In this document: piece after piece, positions 24,165-35,769 of the stretch
Layout: each line of letters starts with the position of its first letter
How positions within the stretch are numbered: the stretch's first letter is position 1
Assembly (NCBI GenBank): GCA_025403435.1
Contig: CM046345.1
Span: forward strand, 20,392,809 to 20,456,808
Reading direction: 5' to 3'
Length of the DNA stretch: 64,000 nt
Source of the DNA: Artocarpus heterophyllus
Lineage: Eukaryota > Streptophyta > Magnoliopsida > Rosales > Moraceae
Notes under the pieces: model-generated
Database searches by the model: none
What the model was told of the DNA's origin: nothing
The model's input: only the letters and a program-made list of their open reading frames with translations
Position numbers and translations under genes: made by a program

Positions 24165-24870
24165 CTAACAAACACGAACATGAACACTAACCAAGTTCAA
24201 GTAATGCTTAAACTTAGCTGTAGGTAATGACTTAGTCATCATATCAGTAGGATTATCATGTGTATTGATTTTGCTTACAACAATATCACCACGAGCAACA
24301 ATATCACGAACAAAGTAATAACGAACGTCAATGTGCTTTGTCCTCTCATAAAACATTTGATCTTTAGTGAGAAAAATAGCACTCTGACTATCACACATCA
24401 CCATAGTAGTCTGTAAGTCTTCACTGAGTTCTCTAAATAGGCCTTTTAACCAAATAGCTTCTTTGAAAGCCTCTGTAATAGCCATATATTTAGCTTTAGT
24501 AGTAGACAAGGCAATAGTAGCCTGCAAGGTAACCTTCCAATTGATAGCACAACCACCAACTGTAAACACATACTAGTAAGCAATCTCCTCTTATCCAAGT
24601 CTCTGGCAAAATCAGAATCAACGTATCCCATAACACCATCTCTAGTCCTCCCAAAGTGCAAACAAACGTTAGTAGTGCCACTCAAGTATCTGAAAATCCA
24701 TTGCACCGCTTTCCAATGCTCTTTACCTAGATTAGTCATGTATCTACTAACTGCACTAACTGCATATGATAAATCCAGGCAAGAACATACCATAGCATAC
24801 ATGAGGGAACCGACTACACTAGAGTATGGAACATGTGACATGTACTCAGTCTCATCATCTGACTATGGAG
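24165..24870 (-). pseudogene. Copia RNase H and connection domain
   Basis: Read on the minus strand: VPYSSVVGSLMYAMVCSCLDLSYAVSAVSRY (in pieces), WIFRYLSGT, GYVDSDFARDLDKRR, then a frameshift near 24570 into [64 protein letters not shown] and [15 protein letters not shown]. The D-S-D motif is present; the usual S-T-x-E-A-E-Y is here S-T-T-K-A-K-Y, losing an acid. Ends 96 bases before the polypurine tract. Confidence 0.88.
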
Positions 24871-24959
24871 CTAACGCACCAGAAAGTCTAAAGTGTGCTA
24901 CTAACGGAGTGCTCACTAGTTTTGTTTTCTACATGTTGAACCTGTGCAAAAATTTTTCG

Positions 24960-25700
24960 ATGTATCCTTTCTGACTTAGATATAGCTTACTTGCTTTTCT
25001 ATTTCTCGAAATCTCCATGCCGATAATCTTCTTATTAGCCCCCAAGTCCTGCATCTCAAACTCTCTACTGAGTTAAGCCTTTAACTTCTTAATCTCTCCT
25101 TTATCCTTAGCAGCAATCAACATATCATCAACAAATAAGGGCAAATAAACAAAGAACCCATCATCACCCCTCTTGAAGTAAACACAGCTGTCATAGCTAC
25201 TTCTCTTCAACTCATGAGCGGTAATAAATGAGTCGAATCTCTTATACCACTGCCTAGGAGATCGTTTCAAACCATAAAGAGACTTTTTCAACGAGCAAAC
25301 ATAGTCTTTTTTACCCGTAATAACGAAACCCTCGAGCTGCTGCATGTAAATGTCTTCCTCGAGCTCTCAATGCAAAAATGCAGTCTTCATATCTAACTAC
25401 TCAGGCTCAAGATCATGAGTGGCCACAATACCAAGCAAGGCTCAAATTGAGCTATGCTTAACTACAGGAGAAAAAACATTTGTAAAGTCAACACCTAGAA
25501 CTTGACTGTATCCTTTTGCAACCAGTCTAGCCTTGTACCTAGCATCTTTAACTCCCAGTGTACCTTCTTTTCTTTTAAATACCCATTTGCAGCGAATAGC
25601 TTTCTTCCCTTTAGGTAACTTCACTAAATCCCATGTGCCATTCTTATGTAGGGATCCCATCTCCTATTGCATAGCAATCATCCACTTACTAGAGTCAACT
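24960..25700 (-). pseudogene. Copia reverse transcriptase
   Basis: Minus strand from about 25660: NGTWDLVKLPKGKKAIRCKW, KARLVAKGYSQVLGVDF, then stops in the DMKTAF region (25400), QQLEGFV, VCSLKKSLYGLKRSPRQWY, and the catalytic LFVDDMLIAAKD at about 25120. The catalytic pair is intact but the frame is closed by stops near 25437, 25390 and 25073. Confidence 0.88.
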
Positions 25701-25955
25701 AAATTAACTGCCTCTTAATAGGTAGAAGGCTCCTTACCAGACTTAATACCTTCTGCCCCTGATAAAGCATAAGCCACCAAGTTGGCCTTAGCATACCTCT
25801 ATGGAGGCCTAACATCTCTCCTTAGCCTATCCTTGGCGATAGAGTACTGCGGTGGTCTCAGTGGCGGTGATGGAGAAGCAACATCTCTATGACTCTCTGA
25901 ACTTGACTAGGAAGTTGAATCGAATGATGTACCTATCTCAATATGAAACTCCATC
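25700..25955 (-). pseudogene. Copia integrase-RT linker, degraded
   Basis: Variable linker between integrase and RT. On the minus strand fragments such as AIDRLRRDVRPP-like basic sequence appear in mixed frames with stops. No domain. Confidence 0.5.
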
Positions 25956-26920
25956 TATCTGCTAGATCTCTCCTGATCAATATCACTAGATCCTTTAGTA
26001 GATGTCCCACGTAACATGGTAGTCTCATCAAACACAACATCTCTACTAATAATAACTTTCTTAGTTCCTGGGCACGACAATTGATAGCCTTTAACTCTAG
26101 GCTTATAACTAAGAAATATGCACTTCAAGGAACTAGGCTCTAGTTTTCCATTATCAACATGAGCATAAGCGAGACAGCAAAAAATTCTTAAACTAGAGTA
26201 AGCTGAAGGTTTTCGTAACCACATCTCTTCTAGTGTCTTCTTGTCAATAGCGATGGAAGAAGAGTGATTGACCAAGTAGCAAGCTGTAAAAGTGGCTTTA
26301 GCCCAAAATGACTTAGGTAGCCCAACATTGGAGCGTATGAAACGTACCTTCTCCATCAATGTTCTATTCATCCGCTCTACAACACCATTTTGCTACGGTG
26401 TACATCGGACTGTTAAATCTCTCATAATTCCTTTTGATTTACAGAAGGTATTAAATTTATCTAAACAAAACTCCGAGCCGTTATCAGTGTGGAGACGTTT
26501 AATTAGCTCACCGGTATGCTTTTCTACCATAGTCTTTCAATCTTTGAACATAGCAAAAATATCATTCTTCTGCTTCAAAAAGAATGTCCATACCTTTCTA
26601 GAAAAGTCCTCTATAATTGTAAGCATGTAATTAGCACCACCACGTGAAGGAACAGTAGACGGTCCCCAAAGGTCGGAATGAACATACTCTAGAATTTCCT
26701 TAGTATTGTGGATGCTTTTGCCAAAATGAACTCTCTTCTATTTTCCAAACATACAGTCAGAAGTCCATCTTACCAATACACTGTCCACCAAGAAGCCTTC
26801 TCTTACTTAGCTCTGCCATCCCAAGCTCACTCATATGCCCCAGTCGCATATACCATAACTTAGTGAGATCACCATCAGACATAGTGGATGTAGAAACTTT
26901 TGCATCATCAACAACTATAG
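25955..26920 (-). pseudogene. Copia integrase
   Basis: Minus strand: LWYMRLGHMSELGMAELSKR (zinc finger, about 26850), then several stops and shifts through the catalytic core (26740-26380), then an open stretch with MNRTLMEKVRFIRSNVGLPKS, ACYLVNHSSSIAIDKKT, and the C-terminal GYKPR-like LSYKPRVKGYQLSCPGTKKV. The core contains stops at TAG/TAA positions that are usually Trp or Gln codons. Confidence 0.82.
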
Positions 26921-26924
26921 TACC

Positions 26925-27302
26925 CTATAAAACATACAATCCAGCAACTTTTTTCTCACTTTTTATCATCACAAGAGTGCCTTTACTAACTTGCAGAACT
27001 CCACCTTCAACAGTGTACTTGTACCCTTTAGCATCAAGAGTACTTAAGGAAATTAAATTCCTTTTAAGATTAGGGACATGTCTTACATCACCCAGTGTCC
27101 TCACTACACCATCATGCATCTTAATTCTGATGGTACCAGTACTAGCAACTTTGCATGGGGCGTTGTTTTCCATCAAAACAGAGCCCTTAGGAATCGTCTC
27201 ATATGTTGAAAACCAGTCCTGGTTGGGACACATATGAATTGTACATGCAGAGTCAAGAACCCAATCCTCATAGGGTTTGGAATCATCATCAGAAATTATC
27301 AT
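26925..27302 (-). pseudogene. Copia protease
   Basis: Minus-strand open stretch with DWVLDSACTIHMCPNQDWF, the active-site variant D-S-A typical of this copia group, followed by GSVLMENNAPCKV and LGDVRHVPNLKRNLISL. This is the best kept domain of the element; it is joined to gag by a frameshift near 27300-27370. Confidence 0.85.
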
Positions 27303-27926
27303 AAGCTCACTATCAGGTTTCTTCCCCTTTTGATTATCAACCCTCTTGTTTTTATTCTACAACTTATAACACTTAGTTTAACACACCTTTTCTTCTTGCA
27401 ATAGTTACAGAACTTCTCCTTATTTCTGGATTTAAACCTACCTCTATTCTCAGCCCCAGAACTTTTCTCTTGGGTTCTACCTCTAACAACTAGACCCTCT
27501 CCATGTATTTCGGATCCAATCACTAACTGCTTCATCTTTTCTTTAGAAAATAAAGCCTCATAAACTTCATCTAGGGTAAGAGTGTCCCGACTATACAAGA
27601 TAGTATCCTTAAATGTGGCATACAATGAAGGCAGTGAACATAATAAAATTAACCAAAGTTCTTCTTCGTCATACTTAACTTCCATAGCCTCCAAATCAGA
27701 CACAATCTCCTTAAACACAGTTAAGTGATCCTCGAGAGACATACCTTCAGACATTCGATGAGAGTATAAACGCGACTTTAGATGAATTTTGCTAGTCAGA
27801 CTCTTGGTCATGGATAATTGCTCCAGCTTGAGCCATAAAGCAGTAGCAGTCTTTTCCTTTAGTACATCTTGCAAAATCTAATTTGACAGATGAAGGTGTA
27901 TCTAGGACAAACCTTTTCGGTCCTTA
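27299..27926 (-). pseudogene. Copia gag, C-terminal part
   Basis: Minus strand: LSNxILQDVLKEKTATALW, LEQLSMTKSLTSKIHLKSRL, then EDHLTVFKEIVSDLEAM and DEEELWLILLCSLP, the UBN2 gag core. The zinc knuckle begins FCNYCKKK (about 27410) and is then frameshifted. The gene is cut at 27926/27927 by the solo LTR; its N-terminal part continues at 31236-31401. Two stops lie next to the cut, at positions normally Gln. Confidence 0.85.
27922..27926. repeat. Target-site duplication CCTTA of nested LTR
   Basis: CCTTA directly before TGTAACACC. The right-hand copy is CGTTA (31236-31240), one mismatch; the paralogous right flank in unit III is still CCTTA (54638-54642). Confidence 0.85.
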
Positions 27927-30900
27927 TGTAACACCCACCTATTTCTATTTAACAGATTAAGTAATGTTAGTGACGACATTAAGTTTTTTCATATTTATTT
28001 ATGATATTATTGTCACTAACCATTTATTTTAAGTGCTATGATAGGTGACGATCACGTGAAATCGATGTGCTTAAGTGTTCATATTATTTACATTGTATGT
28101 TTAATTATGATTCCTTAATGATTTAAATGTATGATGTATTCATGTATGTAAGGATAGTTCGGCAGGCCGAACCTTCAAGTTCGGTAGGCCGAATTGTCCC
28201 TAAAGAATCGGTAGGCCGATGAATATCATCGACAGGCTGGACTTTGTGGAATCGGCAGGCCGAAGTGAGGAATCGGCAGGCCGATGATAGCTGACGAGCA
28301 GTTAGCAAAAGTCTCTCCAAATTTGTGATTGAGATAATTACGATGATTGGATGGCTTAATATGATTAATTGGCATATTTATGGATTAATTTTCTCATTTA
28401 AGGAAATAAACACATTTGACTTTTGATTGATTGAATATAATTGATATGGTTTCCCTATTTGAAGTGTTGAAATATGGTAAGATGAGATGGCAATTTGACT
28501 TTCCCCCAATCCTCTCCTTTCTCCACATCAATTAGCCAACTTTTAATTAGAAAATTTCTGATAATAATGGATTAGACAGGCCTCCTTTGTACGTTACTTC
28601 CATTTCTCTTTTCACGATAATTTTGCTCTCTCTCTCTCTCACGTCTCCTCTCTCTCACTCTCTCTTCTCTACATTTTCTTCTCCATCTTCTCTCTTCATT
28701 CCCTACTGTAAACACCTAAAAGAACACCAAGAAATCTCACTTTCCACCTAGCCAAATTCAAAGATAAACTAGAGAAGCTTCATTTTGAGGTAAGAGCCCT
28801 TTTTCGGTATTTTTGAAATATGTTTTCCTCCTTACTCCGACAGCCATAACTTTGTCTAGGAATCTTATTTTGCTCTGATATTTTAGTATGATGTTCATAT
28901 ATATGTTATGTAATGATCTTCCAGGTTTCAACTTATTTTGATTTTTCTACATTAAGATATGAATTTTCTACCCACTGCCACTCACAGTAAAAATGTTGTT
29001 GTTTGGTTATGATGCTTGAAAATGTGATTTTTGTTCAAGGGGTAAACGTGCTTTGTTTGCTACGAAATTTGGCAAGAATGTTCATATATATGTTAAGTTA
29101 TGAACTGGAAAGTTTGGTAATGATTTGATGAGTATTTTATGTGTTATAGAATTTTTAGTAAGACTAGGTCTAGAAACTACTTTAACAGTAAAATGGTTGG
29201 ATTTTTTGGTTATGTGATGTTTTGTATGATTAAATGATTTTATTGGTGTTGAGATAATTTTGTGATATTGTGATGTATATTAATAAGTTGTTAGTAAGAA
29301 TTTTAGAGTTTAAATTAATGTGTTTTAATTGTTTGAAAATGATGAACTCATGTAGCTCACTGTATAAGTTAATGGAGGTTAGTTTTACCACTGATTTGAA
29401 ATGTGTATTTTCACCTACTCCGATTTTTGGTTGAAGCCAATTTTTGGATATGTTAGAGTTCTATATGTCTACTGTATATGTTAATTTTTGTAGATTTTTC
29501 TATGATGTCAAAAGGTGTTAAACAGACCTGAGATTAAAGTTGTTCACTGCCTAGTTATTCTGGCAGATTTTGTGTGTATGATGTATGACTTGTTTTTAGA
29601 TACTAAATGTAATTTTTATGACTAAAGAAAAATCATGGTAACATATTTACATGTTGACTTTATCCCTGCCAAGTATGGTACTCAAATTATGTATAAATGT
29701 TGAGTTATTAAGTATTGAATTCGTGGAGGTCAGTGATGTATTTTGTGTTGACAGTTTTAATCTAATGTTCTTATAGTAATGAAATGTTTTATAAATTGAT
29801 ATTTTCAAGATAGGAAAGGATATGTGATGAAGCATGTTAGTAGAGGAGATTATGAAGTTTGATGATTTCATGGACCCTTGAAAATATATATTAATTGTTA
29901 TTTTTATGAATGTATGACATGAACAGATGATGAAGTGAGCACATCGAGACCGCGGCGTTGTCACCTACGAAATTAAGGTTAAGTAAGCTACACAAGTAAG
30001 TACATTCTCACCTACAACATGATATGTTTTATAAGGTTTGAAATTATGTTCTTAATGATGTTTATTCTATGATGATTTTTATGATGATTTTATTTAAAGA
30101 TTTCTTATGAAAAATTTCTATGTTCAAAAGTTATGCATGTATGATGATGACGTGTTTCAAAGCATGAAAGTTCAAATATGTATATATATATGTATCACCT
30201 AAATAAGTATTGCACACCAATGTTATGATATGTTATGATGTCATGTTTGGTTTAGGATTAGCTACCATTCTCCTCTCATGACGGCGCGCCTACGATGATG
30301 ATTATGGTGCAACACTCGGGCCCTTTAAGATAAAATGAATTAAGTTTTAATATGGTCAATGAAATGAAAGATATGTTCCAATGAAATTGTGCCTTGTGCA
30401 CTATTATGATAATGATAATGATGATGATAATGATATTCATAAAATGTTTTAAGTTGTGAGAAATGATATGTACTTACTAAGCATTAGCTTACTCAATTTT
30501 ATATCATGTTGCAGATAAGGGTAAGAAAGTCATGGATTAGACGGAGGGCATGAGAAGGCGTGTGAGCATAAAAACAATAAATTGCAAACGGAAGAACGCC
30601 AAGAAGGAAGTTGTTGATGATTTGAATTATGATTGATATTTTGAACACAAATAATTGATAAGTGTTTTTTAAAGAATATATATGAACTATCTTTTATTAT
30701 TTTATCTTATTTCTTTTAAGTATTTTGTCTTCTGCATTTCAATTATGGAGATTGAAATTTATAAAAAAATGATTTTTATAATCGTCGGTCGGGCTACCGA
30801 ACGTTACTGATCGGCCTGCCGAAGTCTTGAACGGCCTGCCGATTACTCTGTATCGGCCTGCCAGTCATCTTGATTTTGAAATCCTATTTTTGTAGAGCCT

Positions 30901-31235
30901 CGGACGGCCTGCCGAAGTTTGACCTTCGGCCTGCTGGACATCTTCGGCCTACCGAACCCATAAGTTCGGCCTGCCAAACTGTAAGAATGTTTTCCAAGGT
31001 TGTTCAAAAAGTTTGTTTCTAATTTTCAATGGTTTGATTAAATATTCAAAGGATGTTTATGATCAAGTAATTAATTGTTTAAGATGGAATAAAAAAAAAT
31101 GTTTGCATGGATCCTGGGTATGTTTTCTCAATGTATGTTTTCAAACTATCTTCAAGCTATATGGTTGAACTCAAAGTAAAAGTATGTAATGTATAAATGT
31201 AACGACATCTGTGACGTCCGTAAGGGGGCATTATA
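27927..31235 (+). repeat. Solo chromovirus LTR (copy B)
   Basis: 3309 bases, TGTAACACCC ... GGGGGCATTATA, inserted in copia gag with a 5-base duplication. Nearly identical along its length to the LTR at 51345-54637, which is the 3' LTR of a Tekay/Del-like element. Landmarks: six GGCAGGCCGA-type words at 28149-28290; a CT-rich tract at 28626-28676; GAGACCGCGGCGTTGTCACC at 29946; CATGACGGCGCGCC near 30277; eight reversed words (CGGCCTGCCGA type) at 30785-30990. No internal element sequence remains, so it arose by LTR-LTR recombination. Confidence 0.92.
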
Positions 31236-31401
31236 CGTTACGCTCTTCTTCCTCCTTCGTCCATGATGAGGGCATCTTATCGAAACCCAATAGCACATCA
31301 TCAAGGTCCATTTACGTCAGAACTGCCTGCATCTTCACTTGCCATAGAGAAAATCTCGTTATACGATCCAGCAATGAAATATCAAATTTCATGGTTGCCA
31401 T
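31236..31401 (-). pseudogene. Copia gag, N-terminal part
   Basis: Minus strand from the ATG at 31401: MATMKFDISLLD ... FSLWQVKMQAVLT, stop, MDLDDVLLGFDKMPSSWTK, ending at the LTR junction. It is the start of the gag that resumes at 27926 on the other side of the solo LTR. The same piece, also with the LTR at the same base, is at 54638-54802. Confidence 0.85.
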
Positions 31402-31409
31402 TGCCAATT

Positions 31410-31432
31410 AAAGCCAAAGCTCTAATACTACT
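31410..31432 (-). promoter_or_regulatory. Primer-binding site of minus-strand copia
   Basis: Minus strand after the LTR end TTCTAACA reads AGTAGTATTAGAGCTTTGGC, a changed form of the initiator tRNA-Met site TGGTATCAGAGC. Confidence 0.6.
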
Positions 31433-31941
31433 TGTTAGAAATTAAAGCAATAAGCAACAAAAAATAGAGAGAAAAATGCACCAAAGATTTTACGTGGAAA
31501 AACCCTAATGAGGGTAAAAAACTACAGGTAGAGGAGAAGCAATCCTCTAATCACAAAATGAATATTGCAATGGTATTTAGAGCACTCAAATATAGAAATT
31601 TGCTCACTTAATCACTCAAAAAACACACAAGATTGAATTCTTTGTATCACTCTCAATACTATGATCTCTATGATATCTGTGTTATTTGTGACTATTGTAA
31701 ACAATAGAGAATAAAAAGTATACATATATATATATATATGTGTAGACTCAAACCCTCACTCAAAATAACTCCAAAAACACATAAAAACATGGAATCTATA
31801 TTCGGACCAATTCGTAGCGCTGCAACGCTGCCTTTCAAGCACCATGGTGCTCATTCACCGAATTGTAGAACCGTGGAGCTACTTTGAAGTGCCACGGCCC
31901 TATCTTTCTGCCAAGTGTGGTTTTGGGTCACTACAATAACA
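31433..31941 (-). repeat. 5' LTR of minus-strand copia
   Basis: 509 bases, TGTTAGAAAT ... CAATAACA on the plus strand, followed by target duplication GAATC at 31942. It contains a TATATATATATATATG tract at 31724-31741. Confidence 0.93.
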
Positions 31942-34900
31942 GAATCGAAGCGAGACTCAAAGCTGTCAAAGCATGTGTGCAATGAATAAATCTATGAAAG
32001 AAGAAACTGGTTAGGATCCCTAAAGGGTGATCCACGTTGTAGTTCTTGTTGCCATTCTTCCATCGCTACATCCATCACAAAGCAAGTTTCGGTGTGAGCA
32101 AATTCTTGGTGTTCCCCTTCATTAGGATGAGAAGCTCGACCAACTTCACCTCTAGCAATCCAAATTCCATTTACAAGTGTACAACCCCTTTTCTTTATGT
32201 TAGAACTACTAAAGAAGGAATGTTAAGATGGCTGGCACTTTTCTGCCTCAAGAATAAGAAGAACCTGAAATTGCTTAAAAATTTTTAGTCAATGGCATTC
32301 CATAAGGCAACGAGTTCTTGGACTTCCTATTAGATGCATCAATCATACGATGGAGATTAATGTGGCATAGGTTGACTCAAGTCCCCAATAACAATTAATA
32401 GAGAAGATGGATATTTAGGTTTGTAAGCTCATCTTTGTGTTTTGCCCTGGGTAAAAAGTTAGTGGAAAAAATATGATGGGGGACTTTGGCTTTTAGTGAC
32501 AGCTCTCTAGACTGTTTAGCAATGTTATCACAAATGTCACCACTAATATACAAATAGCTGTTGCAATGTCACACAATTGAATCTTAGCGTTAGCTTCACT
32601 GTTTCTCCACCGCCTTTAAGTATTATACCTCCTGCTGAAGATGAAGATGAAGTTAAAGCTAAACATGCAGAAAACTTGTAAGGCTAGACCTTGTTGTGTA
32701 ATATGATGACATTGGGTTATTTGTCTTTGTATATGTTGTGTTTTGCCAGTATTTTGCTACTTGAATTAATAGGATTCTACTAATTTCAAGTTGTATATTT
32801 ATTTAATTTAAATATTAATTTATAATTTTTTAAAAAAATTAATAGGCCTTTAGCATATGTTGTCAAAAAAAAAAAAAAAGAGATTGAGTGGACAAAAATA
32901 CCTTAAGCTAGTTAAGAGTTTCTTCTAAATTTCTTTCTTTTGTCACTCGTTATATCTCTCTCTATTTTGATTCTCAATCATTGCTCTTGTTGGAAAAACC
33001 AATGGGCTCGCCAGTTATGCCTCCCTTAGAAATCTCATATCTCCTCATCACTCTGCCTGCCTGCACACCAACCGTGCCTCTAAAAAATCTAACATCGCAA
33101 GCAAAGAAATCACTCGAGATTGAAATCTGCTGACGGGTAATGATTTACTAACAAGACCGTTTAAAAGAGATCACGATGGTTGGATTGGCATCTCCTGCTC
33201 CACGATGTGCCTAGGAGATCATGTGTCATCGGACGATTGTAAGCTCATGCGATAGCCTCACTGTGTTGCTACTTGCGATAGTTCATTGTCGCAGCCGTTC
33301 ATAACAAGAACGACTATATTTGCAAAGACAAGGACCCTGTTCCTCGACGAGATTAGCGATCTCCTCCGTACTTTGGGTGATTTGCAAATCTTCCCTCATG
33401 CCATTATGGTTGCGTGGAGATCGCCAGTGAGCTCCTCCATGTGGGGAGATCGATGACAAGCTTTGTTATTTTTTTGTTTATTTTTGTGGGTGTGTATTTT
33501 GTAATGTATTTTCTATTTTTCTATGTATCATTTGTGGTTTTGGGCTTTTTTCTAATTTTTTAGTTATTTCGGCCGCCCTTATCGCATGTAACAGTTTCCA
33601 GTAGATATGGGCTGTTAATTGTTGTATACAAACCAGTGACTATAGATAACCGCCACAGATACTAGCTGGTATGTCAAGGATATATTTGACATTTCCCTTG
33701 GAACGTATCAGCCCAAGTATGAGATTTGTCATATATTTGTGAGGAGATTTTTTTGTAAATATATTTTTAAACTTGCTTCTTATACATGGCACACATGTTT
33801 TAGTGTAGCATGTATATTTTAAATATATAACATGAATGGTAGTCAAACACAGTGTTTTTAAATGTAACATAAATAAACATGTTTAAATTTTAAATGTATG
33901 GCATAACATATAACTTTCTCTATTTGTATATAGCCCCATTTTACTAGGCCCTTTACAAAAATGCAACAAATTTTAAGCTTGGATTGATTTATGCTATAAA
34001 AAAATATTTACGAAAAATGCTACAGCCACGTCATCACTTATATTAGAAGTACTTAAATGTACCCTTAACATATTGGCCAATATTCAACGAGAGAGAGAAA
34101 AAAACAAAGAAAGAGAAAATACTAGGTTTAATTTATGGGTATTTTAATCAGTATATAAAAGACTACTTATGTCGTTGTGGCATATTTCAAATTGTTTTTT
34201 AAAATGTGGCATAAATCAATCAAATTGTAGAATGAGTAGCATATAACATAAGAATGATTATATTTACATCCACTAAATTCATTAATGTCCCTACCAGATT
34301 ATAATTTATGTTTATTACAAGTGTACCCTGTATTAAAATTACATTCAAACCTACTAATATACCCCCACATTAGCTATAAATGGAAACAAGATTATTTTCA
34401 AATAAATGGAAAAGCATACACCTACATTTACTATAATTAGAATGTATTTTTCAAAGGAACCAAAAAATTGTCCCCACATCTTTGCTAAACACTATAATTT
34501 TTTCTTCATAAACCCTAATCTTCCAAAATTTTAATGCAGGTTCATGTGAAATAAAAACAAAAAAAAAAGCATGTCTCTTGAAGAGTCAACAAAAACTAAA
34601 GTATGCATTTCTGATATTTAGTTTCTTAGAGTCAAGTATTTTTTTCTGATAATAATAAATTATTATTGTTGTTGTTGTTGTTATATAAATAACTTCTTTT
34701 AATATTGTTTATACTATTTGCTTTTCCTTTTATTTTGTTTTTGAATAGTGCACTATGAAAATGTTGGGGATAATTTTACAATAGATTATACTAATATATT
34801 TAACTTTAACGGGGTAAATACATTAAGATATCATTATTGTTTCCATAAAAAGGGTAATTTTAATTTAATATGTTTAAAATAAATCAAGATCAAAGTTAGA

Positions 34901-35769
34901 GTGGGGTTATGAAAGGTTAAATTACGAAAATAATATCTATAAAAGGATCGGTTTTTCAAAACTTTATTAGAGGAGCATTAAATATTGGGGATATTTTTAA
35001 ATTTTTGGGTGTCATAAATATTTCCATTTTACTACTAACCAATAGGCCCAAGAAAAATGTGAAGAAGAAAGCTTATCGAGGATAGGTCTCCCGTGCTTGT
35101 CAAGTAGGAGCCCAACGGTTCCTCAAGCCCAGCTACTTGGTACTTCCAAAAAAGAAATTAAAAAAAAAAATAGAAAAACAAGGAACAGAACAGTGACTTA
35201 TAGATAAGCGTGAACATATATGATGGGAATTGCCTCTTGTGGAAGATTGTGATTTGGATTTGGGATATAAGCAGAGGCTATGGGGTGTGGATCTAGGCAA
35301 AGGGAGTTTAGAGAAGTGGAGTTAGGTGGAAAAAGAAAGAGTTGATTTGAAAAAGGTACAAATGCGTATATCAAATATGTTTTAAAGGTGTACATTAATA
35401 AAATCAAAATTGATCCGGACATACTTTTTTTAAGTAAACCTAAAAACACTTGAATCTTTCTAAGCAGGTAAACAAATAATCAGAGAACTAAATTGTTTAG
35501 ACAAATAAACAAATAACAATATTAATAATAAAAAACAATCACATGCATAAGTAAATACACATGAACACATGATGTGATTATTTAACGCAAGGAAGACCGA
35601 AACTTGAAAAAGACTATCACAAATTTTTCGAATTTATTTAGCAAACCCAAATTTTTCATTTCAAAGTGAACTTTCCAAAATCAAAACTATCACAAAATAT
35701 TATCGGATAAATTCCTTACAGATTCATCAATTCTTGGTCTGGCACCCCTACCAAAGCACATTGACGATC
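31942..35769. other. Unit I of triplicated segment, non-coding part
   Basis: Collinear with 43753-47700 (unit II) and 55335-58145 plus 61340-62210 (unit III). No host gene recognised. On the minus strand around 32280-31950, translation gives broken protein-like stretches (for example KKRGCTLVNGIWIAR) shared by all three units; together with the Sirevirus-type polypurine tract upstream of unit II this suggests the 3' region of a decayed Sirevirus-type element. Plus-strand frames in the same place are shadows of it. 33120-33470 is richer in GATC and GAGATC words. Simple repeats: A15 near 32866, (GTT)n near 34668. The part from 35200 to 35769 lies downstream of the P450 gene. Confidence 0.6.
35633..35638 (-). 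promoter_or_regulatory. Candidate poly(A) signal of P450 copy I
   Basis: AATAAA on the minus strand about 130 bases past the stop codon. The same hexamer is at the same distance in copy III (62074-62079). Confidence 0.35.

Larger units (their letters stand above)
23581..31941 (-). mobile_element. Ty1/copia LTR retrotransposon with nested LTR
   Basis: Minus-strand element. Its 3' LTR is 23581-24067, polypurine tract 24068-24081, pol and gag 24165-27926, then a foreign solo LTR (27927-31235), the rest of gag (31236-31401), primer site and 5' LTR (31433-31941). Both outer flanks carry GAATC (23576-23580 and 31942-31946), the target duplication. The uninterrupted target survives at 43753-43757 in unit II. 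Coding sequence has stops and frameshifts, so it is not autonomous. Another copy of the 5' end of the same insertion is at 54638-55334. Confidence 0.93.

Noticed and set aside
23758..24171. Minus-strand frame of 137 codons across the copia 3' LTR
   Set aside because: It spans LTR and polypurine tract, and the other LTR copies do not keep the frame open.
28140..28300. Regularly spaced GGCAGGCCGA words read as a possible CRISPR-like array
   Set aside because: The sequence is plant nuclear DNA, the words are only about 10 bases, spacing is irregular, and they are part of an LTR.
29647..29964. A minus-strand frame of about 105 codons that recurs at 53065-53388
   Set aside because: It lies inside two near-identical LTR copies from one insertion event; the conservation comes from recent duplication, and the translation is AT-driven without a domain.
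32046..32288. Plus-strand frame conserved in three units (also 43848-44099 and 55430-55681)
   Set aside because: Conserved because the units are recent paralogues; the opposite strand gives the more protein-like translation and belongs to a decayed element.
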